Source of the DNA: Leuctra nigra
Lineage: Eukaryota > Arthropoda > Insecta > Plecoptera > Leuctridae
Direction of reading: 5' to 3'
Assembly (NCBI GenBank): GCA_934045905.1
Contig: OW203770.1
Span: 2,604,001-2,668,000, forward strand
DNA length: 64,000 bases
Below are positions 53,501 to 64,000 of this stretch, in pieces (position 1 is the stretch's first letter; every line of letters starts with the position of its first letter). Made by a program: the position numbers and the translations under genes. Below the pieces are notes generated by a model. The model was given only the letters and a program-made list of their open reading frames with translations. It searched no databases and was not told the DNA's origin.

Positions 53501-53654
53501 CATAATTTGAATCCTTGAGCTTTGAAGCTTTTAACTGGACTTTTGACAAGTTAAAGCTTTAGATGAAAGAGGTCAAAAGTAACTACGGTCATTTTGAAGA
53601 TAAAATATAGGTTGATGTCATTAAGTGTTGATTGTTGACTAATTATTTACACAT

Positions 53655-53836
53655 TTACAGTCTGTTTTTTTACTGTTTGAACTCTCACCAGATGGAGCCA
53701 CAGTCAGTTGTTCTGCTAGGCCGAGAAAGACTTCATTGCGCGCTCACCTTGCAATGTTGTCTTTCTCGGCCTTACAGAACAACTGACGGTGTCTCGGTAT
53801 GTAGAGAGTTCTAACATAGGAAAAACGAACTGTAGG
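53655..53836. mobile_element. S-family palindromic MITE, copy 2
   Basis: GTTCTGCTAGGCCGAGAAAG and its mirror CTTTCTCGGCCTTACAGAAC with outer CATAGGAAAAACGAACTGTA match copy 1 at 5729-5902. The left terminus is degraded. Confidence 0.75.
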
Positions 53837-53865
53837 TTACAAAATTCACTAATTGTTATAGGTAT

Positions 53866-54268
53866 TTAAGAGGCAAACGGAAGCGAGCGGGAATCGCACG
53901 GTACGTCAGAGCGTTTTTTTTGAAATTTTGTCTTCCCACTTAATAATTTTAAAAAATCAGATAGTAACGACCCAATACAGCCTAATAGACTAAATAATGC
54001 CGCACACTGGAGTTCATTATGACCTCTGGTACGACCTCAAAGTGTTAAATACGATTATTTTCGATTATTTTATTAATAATATCGTATTTAACACTTGAGG
54101 TCGCACCTGAGGTCATAATAAACTCCAGTTTGCGGCATTATTTAGTCTATTAGGCTGTAATGGGTCGTTACTATCTGATTTTTTAAAATTATTAAGTGGG
54201 AAGACAAAATTTCAAAAAAACACTCTGACGAACCGTGCGATTCCCGCTCGCTTCCGTTTGCCTCTTAA
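53866..54268. mobile_element. 403-bp palindromic MITE with TTAAGAGGCAAACGG ends
   Basis: TTAAGAGGCAAACGGAAGCG is exactly inverted at the right. Almost the whole element is self-complementary around a TTATTTTATTAATAA centre. TTAA flanks. It begins about 240 bp past the PGAP3 stop codon. Confidence 0.88.
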
Positions 54269-54508
54269 AAGGCAAAATTTTAAAACCGCTTACAAATTTG
54301 TCACCTCAACTTATTGTTATTCTGCAACAGAACGGCCACAATATAAATTACGGCGGGAGTCGTCCCTGGAACTAATCCTTCCTCTTACAGCTCATATAAC
54401 CCCAAGAAATGTATTCTTGCGAAGATTCCCCTTGCGTTGCGGTACGGATGTAGCATCGTATATCCCGGGCGTTATTGCTGGCCGACGCCGTGTGTTTTCC
54501 TCCGCTGA
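54269..54508 (-). other. Probable PGAP3 3' UTR
   Basis: On the minus strand this follows the TAG at 54509. It has no other feature and no clear AATAAA before the palindromic MITE. Confidence 0.35.
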
Positions 54509-54593
54509 CTACACGCTCTTCTGCTTCTCCGCTTTACCTGAATCGTCCAGATCTTGCTGCTTCTTGAGGTATTTACAATCATCGATCAGGAAC
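54509..54593 (-). CDS. PGAP3: PGAP3, last exon
   Basis: The acceptor TTTGTTTCAG is followed by 85 nt in phase 2: FLIDDCKYLKKQQDLDDSGK and a lysine-rich end, then TAG. It joins the previous exon (YFFY, AG|G) to give YRFLIDDCKYLKK, equivalent to the cytosolic tail FLEDDxxYLLKE of PGAP3 family proteins. The 3.9-kb intron before it holds X and Y elements. Confidence 0.8.
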
Positions 54594-55069
54594 CTGAAAC
54601 AAAGCAAATGTCTCAGTTGCCAGGTAAACGCAAATGCAACGCAAATGCAGGAGTGAATCGTTGTGATGGACAAGTTTATTATGGTTATGATTAAATGTCC
54701 CACTCCAAAAATATTTTTATTGATATAAAAAATATTTATTAATTAGATTTCAACTACAATTTAAATATGAGATATTTATGAAATGTCCTGTATCTTGCAA
54801 CTAGCGACTTATTTCGAGATTTCAATTTTATGTCTTCGGAAATAAGGCAATTAACACATAAGTTATAGCATAGAGGTTCTTACCTCTGGTTATAGTTAAA
54901 AAAGTACCGGGTGGCGCAAAAAAATCCCCTGTTTGAGAGGTCACTACATCAAAACTATAAAAGATAAGGGGCTGAAACTTTCCCATGTTACCTATAGAAT
55001 AAATATGAAAATTTAAAATCTGCAAGTTTCAGAAACATTCTAGAAATGTGAAAAAAATTACATGCATTT
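54594..55069. other. PGAP3 intron, nothing recognised
   Basis: AT-rich intronic sequence. No repeat ends or coding block that I can support. Confidence 0.4.
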
Positions 55070-55559
55070 GAATTAAGAGTAGACAGGACTCGCAAAAACT
55101 TCGATTCTGATGAAAAAAAAATCCAAAAAATGCATGAAAATGCATTAGCTCTGGGTTGTACGTGACATTTGTGACATTTAATCGTGTGTTGCATGTTGCA
55201 TATACTGCTGTGAAGTAAGTTATTTTAATTCAAATATTGAAAACCACAAAAAACCATAAAAAGGCGGTCCCTACTTTTTTCTTAACGACTTGACCGATTG
55301 TTTTCAAAATTTAACAGCATAGAGATAAATAGTAAATCTGTGTCTCTAGTGATTGAAAAAATTTATAAAAAATGTTTTTCTCGTTTTGAGGAAGTGCTAA
55401 CATGGGCAATGTATAAGTCTTTTTGGCACGTCAGATCTACTCTTTATCTATAACCTGTGAAAATTTGAAGACAATCAGTAAAGCCGTTTAGAAAAAAGTA
55501 GGGGCCGCCTTTTTGTGCTTCATAAAACATGGATTTCATCAAGTATCGTAGACTCTTAA
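55070..55559. repeat. Dispersed repeat, inverted copy of 4760-5290
   Basis: It shares GTTGTACGTGACATTTGTGA, GGCGG(T/C)CCCTACTTTTTTC and TCATCAAGTATCGTAGACTC with the copy at 4760 and likewise ends in TTAA (55556-55559). Confidence 0.75.
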
Positions 55560-56589
55560 GACATTGAAAAATCGTTTATACCAGCGTTCAAATAGCGCAT
55601 GTTTGAGTTTAAACAAGAACCAGAAGCATGTTAAAAAGAATCACCTGTTTTGTACATAAGTAAGTTTGGGTTGATCATAATTTGACATAAAAATTACTTC
55701 ATTTAGTAATACATGTCTAATCTTATAGAGACGTGGTTTAAAGAGAGATATGGAGGGAAAAGTTATTGTGGCTGAATTTCCAACGATGAATTGGAAATGT
55801 TAACTCCGCTTAATGTCGTTATACGAAAGTTACATAAATTCACACATACCTACCTACCCACTTAATAAATTTAAGGCAAATTGGCATAGATTTATTAAAC
55901 ATAAATTCATAAATAAAAATAAATTCACCTCATTCGTACAAAGTAACTCCAAATCGATTCATCAAACACATTAATTTTGTCTGACAAAATTATACTAAAA
56001 TACTGAACCATACTGAAAGCATCTTCACACAATTTCCAAAATCAGCTGATGTTTTAAAAATTGTATAAAGATGCTTCCCCACCTAAACACGTTTAAAAAA
56101 CTACTTTTCCGTGACAGTTTCGCATATAATATTGTGTTTCCATGGTAAAACGGTCTTCTAAAAATTCACATTTCTTTACAAACTAATGTACATGTCAAGA
56201 ATCTCGCTTTAGAGGTCAGTTACGCCCGGGTAAGCCATTACCCGGGTACAATGGCGTGTACTCGGGTATAAAAAACCCAAGTATTTTTTCTCGGGTATTT
56301 TTAATTTTTTAAATTTTTTTAGTTATTAGGTTTATTTGCATTTATTTGCATCAGCTGCCACTTAATCACCAGCTGCATTGTTCATAGTTATGTACACTGA
56401 ATTTAATATTTATTCATATTTCCCAAATCTCAACAATCCCAACCAATAATAATTGGTTTGTAAATTCATTGTTAGTAATTTATTTCATCAGAATGCTGGT
56501 GAGTTGAGCGATGGATTATTGATGGGGAGGTGGGTGGATTGATGGAGGGGATGCAGGCAAGATATACCTTGTTTTTAACCTTCCATTGT
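55560..56589. other. No gene; small ACCCGGGTA-type repeat near 56230
   Basis: 56225-56300 has CCCGGGTAAGCCATTACCCGGG and TACTCGGGTA words, a short palindromic repeat. The same ACCCG words recur at 58448-58480. The rest is AT-rich without features. Confidence 0.4.
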
Positions 56590-56811
56590 ATGGACGTTGT
56601 GTATTTCGGATTGGGCTCAGCCGTTGTCGAGATATGATGTCACTTCCGGTTTCAAAATGGCGGCACAAAAAAGTCAAGGGGGGGAGGGCAAATCAGACGC
56701 CAAAAGTGCACACGTGGTAAAAACGGGAGATCAATCGGTTTAGCCGTTTAGGCTGTGGCCTGTTAACCGGATTTGAATTCCAGGAGACTACTACTACTGA
56801 GATTATTATTA
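56590..56811 (-). mobile_element. Element X, copy 4, first fragment
   Basis: GATGTCACTTCCGGTTTCAAAATGGC, CAGACGCCAAAAGTGCACA and TTTAGCCGTTTAGGCTGTGG follow the X body in reverse (each quoted in part). The copy continues at 58136-58345 beyond a Y insertion. Confidence 0.75.
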
Positions 56812-58135
56812 CTAGGAAAACGCTCAGTGTAACGCGTTGATGAGCGAGCACGGGTACGTGCAAATTCTCGAACCGGAAATGCGTACACAACGCACAGAAA
56901 ACATATACATCCATATGGAATTGATTATGATATCAACTTAAAAGTGTATGCTTTTCATCGAAACTTTAAAATAGCATCTAAGCACCTGGTTCATAAAGCA
57001 AATCAGAATCAATTTTCAATTGGCACTGGAAAACATTCATTTCGATACTTCATTACTGACAGATATTAAAAATGTAAATAACTTCATACGTTCTTAACTG
57101 ATTGGGATGAAATTTTGTAAAATAAGAGACAATATTGGTCTTAATGATCATGCAAAATATGAGTTTGATCAGAATTATCGAAGACCGTTTTCATTTTTCA
57201 GCCTATCAGGAGATATTTATTTAAATTTTAACCAATGAATCTGAGTAACGCGTTGATGAGCGAGCACGGATACGCGCAACACCTCGAACCGAAATTCTGT
57301 CTATCGAAAATGTCATTAAAAGCCAATAATTCTAAAATTTCGCCACAGATTTGTATAGAAATCTCAAAACATTCCTAAAATATTGGTCCAAATAACCATG
57401 CAAAGCTTTAAGTTGATCAATTGAACCTTTATGATTGAACTGTTCCGTGTTAATTTTCAAAAATCACAGGATCTCCTTCAAAAAATATACCTGTGACCAC
57501 TCATATGATATAAGTGTGTCTACACAATATCAGATCGACTGTTGAACGGTCATTATCAGTTTCATTTGCGTTTGAAAGTTTCTGCTCTAACTACCTTGCC
57601 TTGAACTGAAGAGTCGAAGTCGCCGTGAATTTGACAGCCAACACGCTAATAGTCCGTAAAATGTCAATAACGTTTGGATTTAAACACAGATTAGTATGAA
57701 AATTGTCAAAAATGCAGATAATGTTGGACCCAACCATCATGCGAAGTTATAAGTTGATCGTTCAATCGGTTATAGTTTAAATTTCTAAAAACACAGGAAA
57801 GATGGTTTTAAATTTTAACCAATGGGAGGATTTGGCTGAAACTTTGTTTGATTGGGTACAATGTTGGGGGTAATGACTTGTCAAAATTTCAATTTGATCA
57901 AAACAACCAATCGAAAGTTAATTTTTTTTAAATTTGAACCAATCAATGGATTTCAAAAAAATTAGGGTCTGCAACAATCAGAAATGTTACGTACATGTGT
58001 GCAAAATTTCAGCTCGATCGAAGAAAAACTCTGACCTGTATATCGTCAGTAACAGAAAAAAAAAAAAACAAACAAAAAAAAAACAGAGGTCTGTGCCAAA
58101 AGAGCCAAATGGAGACGCTCGCTTCGCTCGCTCAA
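56812..58135 (-). mobile_element. Y-family Helitron-like element, copy 3 (recent)
   Basis: 1324 bp, almost identical to copy 1. It is inserted in an ATT repeat: ATTATTA|CTAGG...CTCAA|TTATTATG, that is, between A and T with no duplication needed. Internally it also carries the fused second tip (about 57243). Confidence 0.82.
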
Positions 58136-58345
58136 TTATTATTATGAAAACCGCCCTAAAACACAGTTTTCACGGCCCTCTAGCTCGCAAAGGGCGTAAC
58201 CTATTGTTTCCAAATTTGGTATATGTTGTAGGGTGGGCCATTGCTCGAAATTGAGATATTTCCCAACAATGTGAGATTCCCCAATTTTAAGATCCAGTAG
58301 GCCGAAAATGCCACTTTGATGCCTACAGTAAAAGTGGGTTTGCTC
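58136..58345 (-). mobile_element. Element X, copy 4, second fragment
   Basis: CCAAATTTGGTATATGTTGT, GGGTGGGCCATTGCTCGAAA and GATCCAGTAGGCCGAAAATG match X in reverse, ending near GTGGGTTTGCTCC before the hairpin end, which is lost. Confidence 0.75.
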
Positions 58346-58501
58346 CAGCCTTTATATGAGAGTGTGCGCGCGCCGTACAATGAAAAATAAAAAAATAAAA
58401 AAAATGAAAAAATTTTCAAAACATTTTACAAAAAAAAAAATTAAAGCGGGTACATGGGTACAAAACATTACCCGAATCCGACCTCTACTAGAAACGCGTA
58501 C

Positions 58502-58706
58502 CTGTAGAAGAAGTACGGCAGTATGGAGGTGCCGAGGTGCCAGAGCGAGTGAGCGTCGACGACCCAGAGCAGCGGCGCGAAGTCGGCTACCTCGAACAGC
58601 ATGCAGAAGCCGGCTAGGAGAACGAACACAACGCAGCGCCAGCAGTACGGCTGCGTCTTGCGCTTCCAGTTGCACCAGCCCAGCCAGCCCAGTGCGTTCA
58701 CCAGTC
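58502..58706 (-). CDS. PGAP3: PGAP3, penultimate exon
   Basis: The acceptor GTTGCCCAG and donor CTACAG|GTACGCG bound 205 nt (phase 1 in, 2 out). It encodes LVNALGWLGWCNWKRKTQPY, a membrane segment CVVFVLLAGFCMLFEVADF, then APLLWVVDAHSLWHLGTSI and LPYFFY. The HxxxH of DAHSLWH is the metal/catalytic signature shared by Per1 and other CREST-superfamily membrane hydrolases, and WVxDAHxxWH is diagnostic of PGAP3/Per1 itself. Confidence 0.9.
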
Positions 58707-58776
58707 CTGGGCAACATCGCTAGTCAGTTCAAACACACAGGGGGACATTTTCAATAGCCTCCGTCGGGAGGAATTA

Positions 58777-59369
58777 GGGGTGTGCGAGTACTCGAAATTT
58801 CGAGTTCGAGTCGAGTTTGGGGGGTGAATCGAGTCAAAAAGGGTTAAACTCAACTTTTTCAAGTTTTCAACAAAAAAAATATATATATTTTTTTTTTTTG
58901 AAGACAATATCTATCTTGACTTCATCCTTAACAGACCCCTACATACTTCTTCCATCAATAATCCACTCCTCAACTCACAAGAACACATGAATTTCTGTTA
59001 AAATGTTTCACAATGAAATAATAACGAAGCATTGTTGGATGAAATTGTTGAGATTTGGGAAATATGATATTCCTGCTGATAAAGACATAACTCAACTGCA
59101 GGTCTAAGTGCTTCTGACAATACTTCTAGGAATGCAAAAACCCAGAATTCTTGGCCTAAGAATTACAAAATATGTAGGGAAAGTTAATTCCTGCAATTTG
59201 AGTGTTTACCTCAGTAAAATGTGAACAAAACTGCAGACTGCAGTCATCATAGCTTTGTTCCTACTATGAGTTTTAGGAGGTAATTTAAAACCACCAACTA
59301 TTGGATCCCTGGGGCCAGATTCACAAAGAAGTTTTACCTTTTAATACGTACTATCTTTGGTCTATGGAT
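58777..59369. repeat. PGAP3 intron with MITE ends
   Basis: ATTAGGGGTGTGCGAGTACTC at 58775 resembles the terminus of the MITE at 1986. 59310-59340 (GGGGCCAGATTCACAAAGAA) resembles the end of 9553-9795. Partner ends were not found. Confidence 0.5.
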
Positions 59370-59905
59370 AATTTAAGATGGCTCATCCAATCGGGCATGG
59401 TCTCAGATTTTCATAACTTTTTGTCTACTTATTGATAATCATGCCATACACAATCCTTGAAAAAATGTAACACTTCTCGTGTCTAGTTTCTGAGATAAAT
59501 TGACTTTGAGTTTTCTTCCTCATGTTATCTTATGGCAGACAGGTAAAATCGTGTCACAATTAGGCTAATAATGAAGATCTAATTTTTAGTTTGTCCCAAC
59601 TTTGATCAAAAAACTTATTTTCTGATAGATAGTTGGACATTATATTAGGGAAAAAATTAAAAACAATACCAACGTGTGCTATTTTAAAAGTTATCAACCA
59701 AAAACTAAATGATTTCCCTATACCTCCTGTGTTACAGTTTTGTTCATGCTCGGAAGGCAATAAATTGAAACCTCGCTGTAAGACAGGAGTTGCAAGTTAA
59801 ATGACATTTTATGATTCTTTTATACTTAAATATAGTTGAAATGTTGGAAAAAGTAATTCATGAGGGTAATTTCAAAAAATAAATATTTTGGAATGTTCGA
59901 TCGGT
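59370..59905. repeat. U-family repeat, copy 4
   Basis: CACTTCTCGTGTCTAGTTTC, CCAACGTGTGCTATTTTAAA and CCTATACCTCCTGTGTTACA match copy 3 in the same orientation. Ends are worn. Confidence 0.7.
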
Positions 59906-60075
59906 TGAGCCACGTTAAAGATCTAGTGGTCGTTCCAACACTTAAATGATATTCACCGAAGCAGAATTTAATGGTAGTGGTAACATGAACTATGCGGATG
60001 CCATCTGTGGGAGAATTACATGAACTTCTTGGAACCCTATTCCCCTTGTGAAACGGAACAAAATGTAGAACGTAC

Positions 60076-60337
60076 CCACAATGATGTTCGCCTGCATGTT
60101 GTAACCGTAGTCAAACTGCACGTAGTAGAGATACGACACGTGATTCGAGAAGATCGCGAAACAGACCAGCGAGAGGATCCCGATCAGTATCGACGACGTG
60201 TTGTACAGAAACCTCACGAACATCGAGTAACAGGAGAACAGGACCATGGAGAAGGCGCAGAAGTAGTCCATTAGTTCGGTGAAGTACGAGTCTCGCGTGT
60301 GGAACACCGCCGACCAGAACCACGCGTTAACACACAC
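60076..60337 (-). CDS. PGAP3: PGAP3 (post-GPI attachment to proteins 3), internal exon
   Basis: The acceptor TGTGTTCTAG (phase 0) and donor GTGG|GTACGTTC (phase 1) bound 262 nt. It encodes [39 protein letters not shown], a membrane span ILIGILSLVCFAIFS, NHVSYLYYVQFDYGYNMQAN and IIVG. PGAP3/Per1 is a seven-span Golgi/ER enzyme that removes an acyl chain from GPI-anchored proteins during lipid remodelling (family knowledge). Seen here are the SxxxH (SAVFH) and the Asp of MDYF, which with HxxxH in the next exon form the CREST active-site set. The first exons lie right of the window, beyond the array copied from this exon's 5' edge. The gene appears intact. Confidence 0.92.
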
Positions 60338-63300
60338 CTAGAACACAATCACAAGACACGGAGTATCAGGAGAGCAGAAGTAGTCCATCAGTTCGGTGAA
60401 GTACGAGTCCCGAGTGTGGAACACAGCCGACCAGAACCACGCATTCACACACACCTAGAACACAATCACAAGACACGGAGTATCAGGAGAGCAGAAGTAG
60501 TCCATCAGTTCGGTGAAGTACGAGTCCCGAGTGTGGAACACAGCCGACCAGAACCACGCATTCACACACACCTAGAACACAATCACAAGACACGGAGTAT
60601 CAGGAGAGCAGAACATGGAGAAGATGTCCATCAGTTCGGTGAAGTACGAGTCCCGAGTGTGGAACACAGCCGACCAGAACCACGCATTCACACACACCTA
60701 GAACACAATCACAAGACACGGAGTATCAGGAGAGCAGAAGTAGTCCATTAGTTCGGTGAAGTACGAGTCCCGAGTGTGGAACACAGCCGACCAGAACCAC
60801 GCATTCACACACACCTAGAACACAATCACAAGACACGGAGTATCAGGAGAGCAGAAGTAGTCCATTAGTTCGGTGAAGTACGAGTCTCGAGTGTGGAACA
60901 CAGCCGACCAGAACCACGCATTCACACACACCTAGAACACAATCACAAGACACGGAGTATCAGGAGAGCAGAAGTAGTCCATTAGTTCGGTGAAGTACGA
61001 GTCCCGTGTGTGGAACACAGCCGACCAGAACCACGCGTTAACACACACCTAGAACACAATCACAAGACACGGAGTATCAGGAGAGCAGAAGTAGTCCATT
61101 AGTTCGGTGAAGTACGAGTCTCGAGTGTGGAACACAGCCGACCAGAACCACGCGTTCACACACACCTAGAACACAATCACAAGACACGGAGTATCAGGAG
61201 AGCAGAAGTAGTCCATTAGTTCGGTGAAGTACGAGTCTCGAGTGTGGAACACAGCCGACCAGAACCACGCATTCACACACACCTAGAACACAATCACAAG
61301 ACACGGAGTATCAGGAGAGCAGAACATGGAGAAGTAGTCCATCAGTTCGGTAGGTACGAGTCCCGAGTGTGGAACACAGCCGACCAGAACCACGCATTGA
61401 CACACACCTAGAACACAATCACAAGACACGGAGTATCAGGAGAGCAGAACATGGAGAAGTAGTCCATTAGTTCGGTGAAGTAGCTGTCTCGCGTGTGGAA
61501 CACAGCCGACTAGAACCACGCGTTAACACACACCTAGAACACAATCACAAGACACGGAGTATCAGGAGAGCAGAACATGGAGAAGTAGTCCATCAGTTCG
61601 GTGAAGTACGAGTCCCGAGTGTGGAACACAGCCGACCAGAACCACGCATTGACACACACCTAGAACACAATCACAAGACATGGAGTATCAGGAGAGCAGA
61701 ACATGGAGAAGTAGTCCATTAGTTCGGTGAAGTACGAGTCTCGAGTGTGGAACACAGCCAACCAGAACCACGCATTCACACACACCTAGAACACAATCAC
61801 AAGACACGGAGTATCAGGAGAGCAGAAGTAGTCCATTAGTTCGGTGAAGTAGCTGTCACGTGTGTGGAACACAGCCGACCAGAACCACGCGTTAACACAC
61901 ACCTAAAACACAATCACAAGACACGAAGTATCAGGAGAGCAGAACATGGAGAAGTAGTCCATTAGTTCGGTGAAGTAGCTGTCACGAGTGTGGAACACAG
62001 CCGACCAGAACCACGCGTTAACACACACCTAGAACACAATCACAAGACACGGAGTATCAGGAGAGCAGAAGTAGTCCATTAGTTCGGTGAAGTAGCTGTC
62101 ACGTGTGTGGAACACAGCCGACCAGAACCACGCGTTAACACACACCTAAAACACAATCACAAGACACGGAGTATCAGGAGAGCAGAACATGGAGAAGTAG
62201 TCCATCAGTTCGGTGAAGTACGAGTCCCGAGTGTGGAACACAGCCGACCAGAACCACGCATTGACACACACCTAGAACACAATCACAAGACATGGAGTAT
62301 CAGGAGAGCAGAACATGGAGAAGTAGTCCATTAGTTCGGTGAAGTACGAGTCTCGAGTGTGGAACACAGCCAACCAGAACCACGCATTCACACACACCTA
62401 GAACACAATCACAAGACACGGAGTATCAGGAGAGCAGAAGTAGTCCATTAGTTCGGTGAAGTAGCTGTCACGTGTGTGGAACACAGCCGACCAGAACCAC
62501 GCGTTAACACACACCTAAAACACAATCACAAGACACGAAGTATCAGGAGAGCAGAACATGGAGAAGTAGTCCATTAGTTCGGTGAAGTAGCTGTCACGAG
62601 TGTGGAACACAGCCGACCAGAACCACGCGTTAATACACACCTAGAACACAATCACAAGACACGGAGTATCAGGAGAGCAGAACATGGAGAAGTAGTCCAT
62701 CAGTTCGGTGAAGTACGAGTCCCGAGTGTGGAACACAGCCGACCAGAACCACGCATTGACACACACCTAGAACACAATCACAAGACACGGAGTATCAGGA
62801 GAGCAGAACATGGAGAAGTAGTCCATTAGTTCGGTGAAGTACGAGTCTCGAGTGTGGAACACAGCCAACCAGAACCACGCATTCACACACACCTAGAACA
62901 CAATCACAAGACACGGAGTATCAGGAGAGCAGAAGTAGTCCATTAGTTCGGTGAAGTAGCTGTCACGTGTGTGGAACACAGCCGACCAGAACCACGCGTT
63001 AACACACACCTAAAACACAATCACAAGACACGGAGTATCAGGAGAGCAGAACATGGAGAAGTAGTCCATTAGTTCGGTGAAGTAGCTGTCACGAGTGTGG
63101 AACACAGCCGACCAGAACCACGCGTTAACACACACCTAGAACACAATCACAAAACACGGAGTATCAGGAGAGCAGAAGTAGTCCATTAGTTCGGTGAAGT
63201 AGCTGTCACGTGTGTGGAACACAGCCGACCAGAACCACGCGTTAACACACACCTAAAACACAATCACAAGACACGGAGTATCAGGAGAGCAGAACATGGA

Positions 63301-64000
63301 GAAGTAGTCCATTAGTTCGGTGAAGTACGAGTCTCGCGTGTGGAACACCGCCGACCAGAACCACGCGTTAACACACACCTAGAACATAATCACAAGACAC
63401 GGAGTATCAGGAGAGCAGAACATGGAGAAGTAGTCCATCAGTTCGGTGAAGTACGAGTCCCGATGGTGGAACACAGCCGACCAGAACCACGCATTGACAC
63501 ACACCTAGAACACAATCACAAGACACGGAGTATCAGGAGAGCAGAACATGGAGAAGTAGTCCATCAGTTCGGTGAAGTACGAGTCCCGAGTGTGGAACAC
63601 AGCCGACCAGAACCACACATTGACACACACCTAGAACACAATCACAAGACACGGAGTATCAGGAGAGCAGAACATGGAGAAGTAGTCCATCAGTTCGGTG
63701 AAGTACGAGTCTCGCGTGTGGAACACCGCCGACCAGAACCACGCGTTAACACACACCTAGAACACAATCACAAGACACGGAGTATCAGGAGAGCAGAACA
63801 TGGAGAAGTAGTCCATCAGTTCGGTGAAGTACGAGTCCCGAGTGTGGAACACAGCCGACCAGAACCACGCATTGACACACACCTAGAACACAATCACAAG
63901 ACACGGAGTATCAGGAGAGCAGAAGTAGTCCATTAGTTCGGTGAAGTACGAGTCTCGAGTGTGGAACACAGCCGACCAGAACCACGCATTCACACACACC
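60338..64000 (-). repeat. Minisatellite copied from the acceptor edge of the PGAP3 exon
   Basis: About 30 tandem units of 118 or 127 bp run to the window edge. On the gene strand each has a 3' splice site (ATTGTGTTCTAG|GTGTGTG), about 80 nt of the exon start (codons for [19 protein letters not shown]), a junction that jumps from DYFC to a TCTCCTGATACTCC piece, and the next intron segment. The 127-bp units include an extra CTCCATGTT. Units differ at GTTAACGCG/GTGAATGCG/GTCAATGCG and at CGAGTC/AGCTGTC sites, and these variants are ordered in blocks. Exon-derived reading ends at the TAG of each next acceptor. Confidence 0.92.

Noticed and set aside
54258..54656. A 132-codon plus-strand ORF over the end of PGAP3
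   Set aside because: It overlaps the PGAP3 last exon in antisense and shows no motif; the minus exon has correct phase and family similarity.
60299..63936. Long plus-strand ORFs with a repeated [17 protein letters not shown] pattern, looking like a repetitive protein
   Set aside because: They are the antisense of the PGAP3-derived minisatellite. The minus strand carries the real exon with conserved motifs and splice sites; the plus frames merely stay open because the units are copies.

Overview
The window reads as nuclear DNA of an arthropod, most likely an insect. It is AT-rich with short GC-rich exons, canonical GT-AG introns, secreted C-type lectin genes, a trypsin-fold pseudoprotease and a very dense load of small transposons. 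I cannot name the order or species. There is one 200-base assembly gap (14771-14970).

Five host genes were assembled from exons whose reading frames and splice phases fit. They are: a secreted serine protease homologue with all three catalytic residues replaced (minus strand, 1057-6955); three secreted C-type-lectin-like genes, CTL-A (minus, 8403-17367), CTL-B (minus, 22303-29321) and CTL-C (plus, 44388-48442); and the 3' part of PGAP3/Per1, the GPI-anchor lipid remodelling protein (minus, 54509-60337), whose upstream exons lie beyond the right edge. The four secreted genes each have a TATA-like box 43-46 nt before the ATG, very short predicted leaders and a one-exon signal peptide. This suggests one co-regulated, immune-type cluster. 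In other insects (family knowledge) immulectin-type lectins and serine protease homologues act together in the haemolymph; a partnership here is inference.

The rest is nested mobile DNA: a CR1/Jockey-group non-LTR retrotransposon (37438-44004) split by a 2.35-kb element (X) that carries repeated CCGGAAGTGACGTCA motifs; Helitron-like elements (Y, four copies, two almost identical, one with a protein remnant); hAT-like MITEs with 8-bp target duplications; TTAA- and TA-flanked fold-back elements; a tRNA-derived SINE family; and a 1.67-kb inverted-repeat element.

The most unusual feature is how repeats meet exons. Three large minisatellites each start from the edge of a coding exon and copy that edge many times. 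The edges are the donor edge of CTL-A exon 2 (about 20 units of about 143 bp), the stop-codon end of CTL-C (about 8 units of 83-129 bp) and the acceptor edge of a PGAP3 exon (about 30 units of 118-127 bp, running off the window). In addition, transposon ends lie within a few bases of splice sites or the stop codon at several exons. One insertion duplicated the 3' splice site itself and so left it usable.
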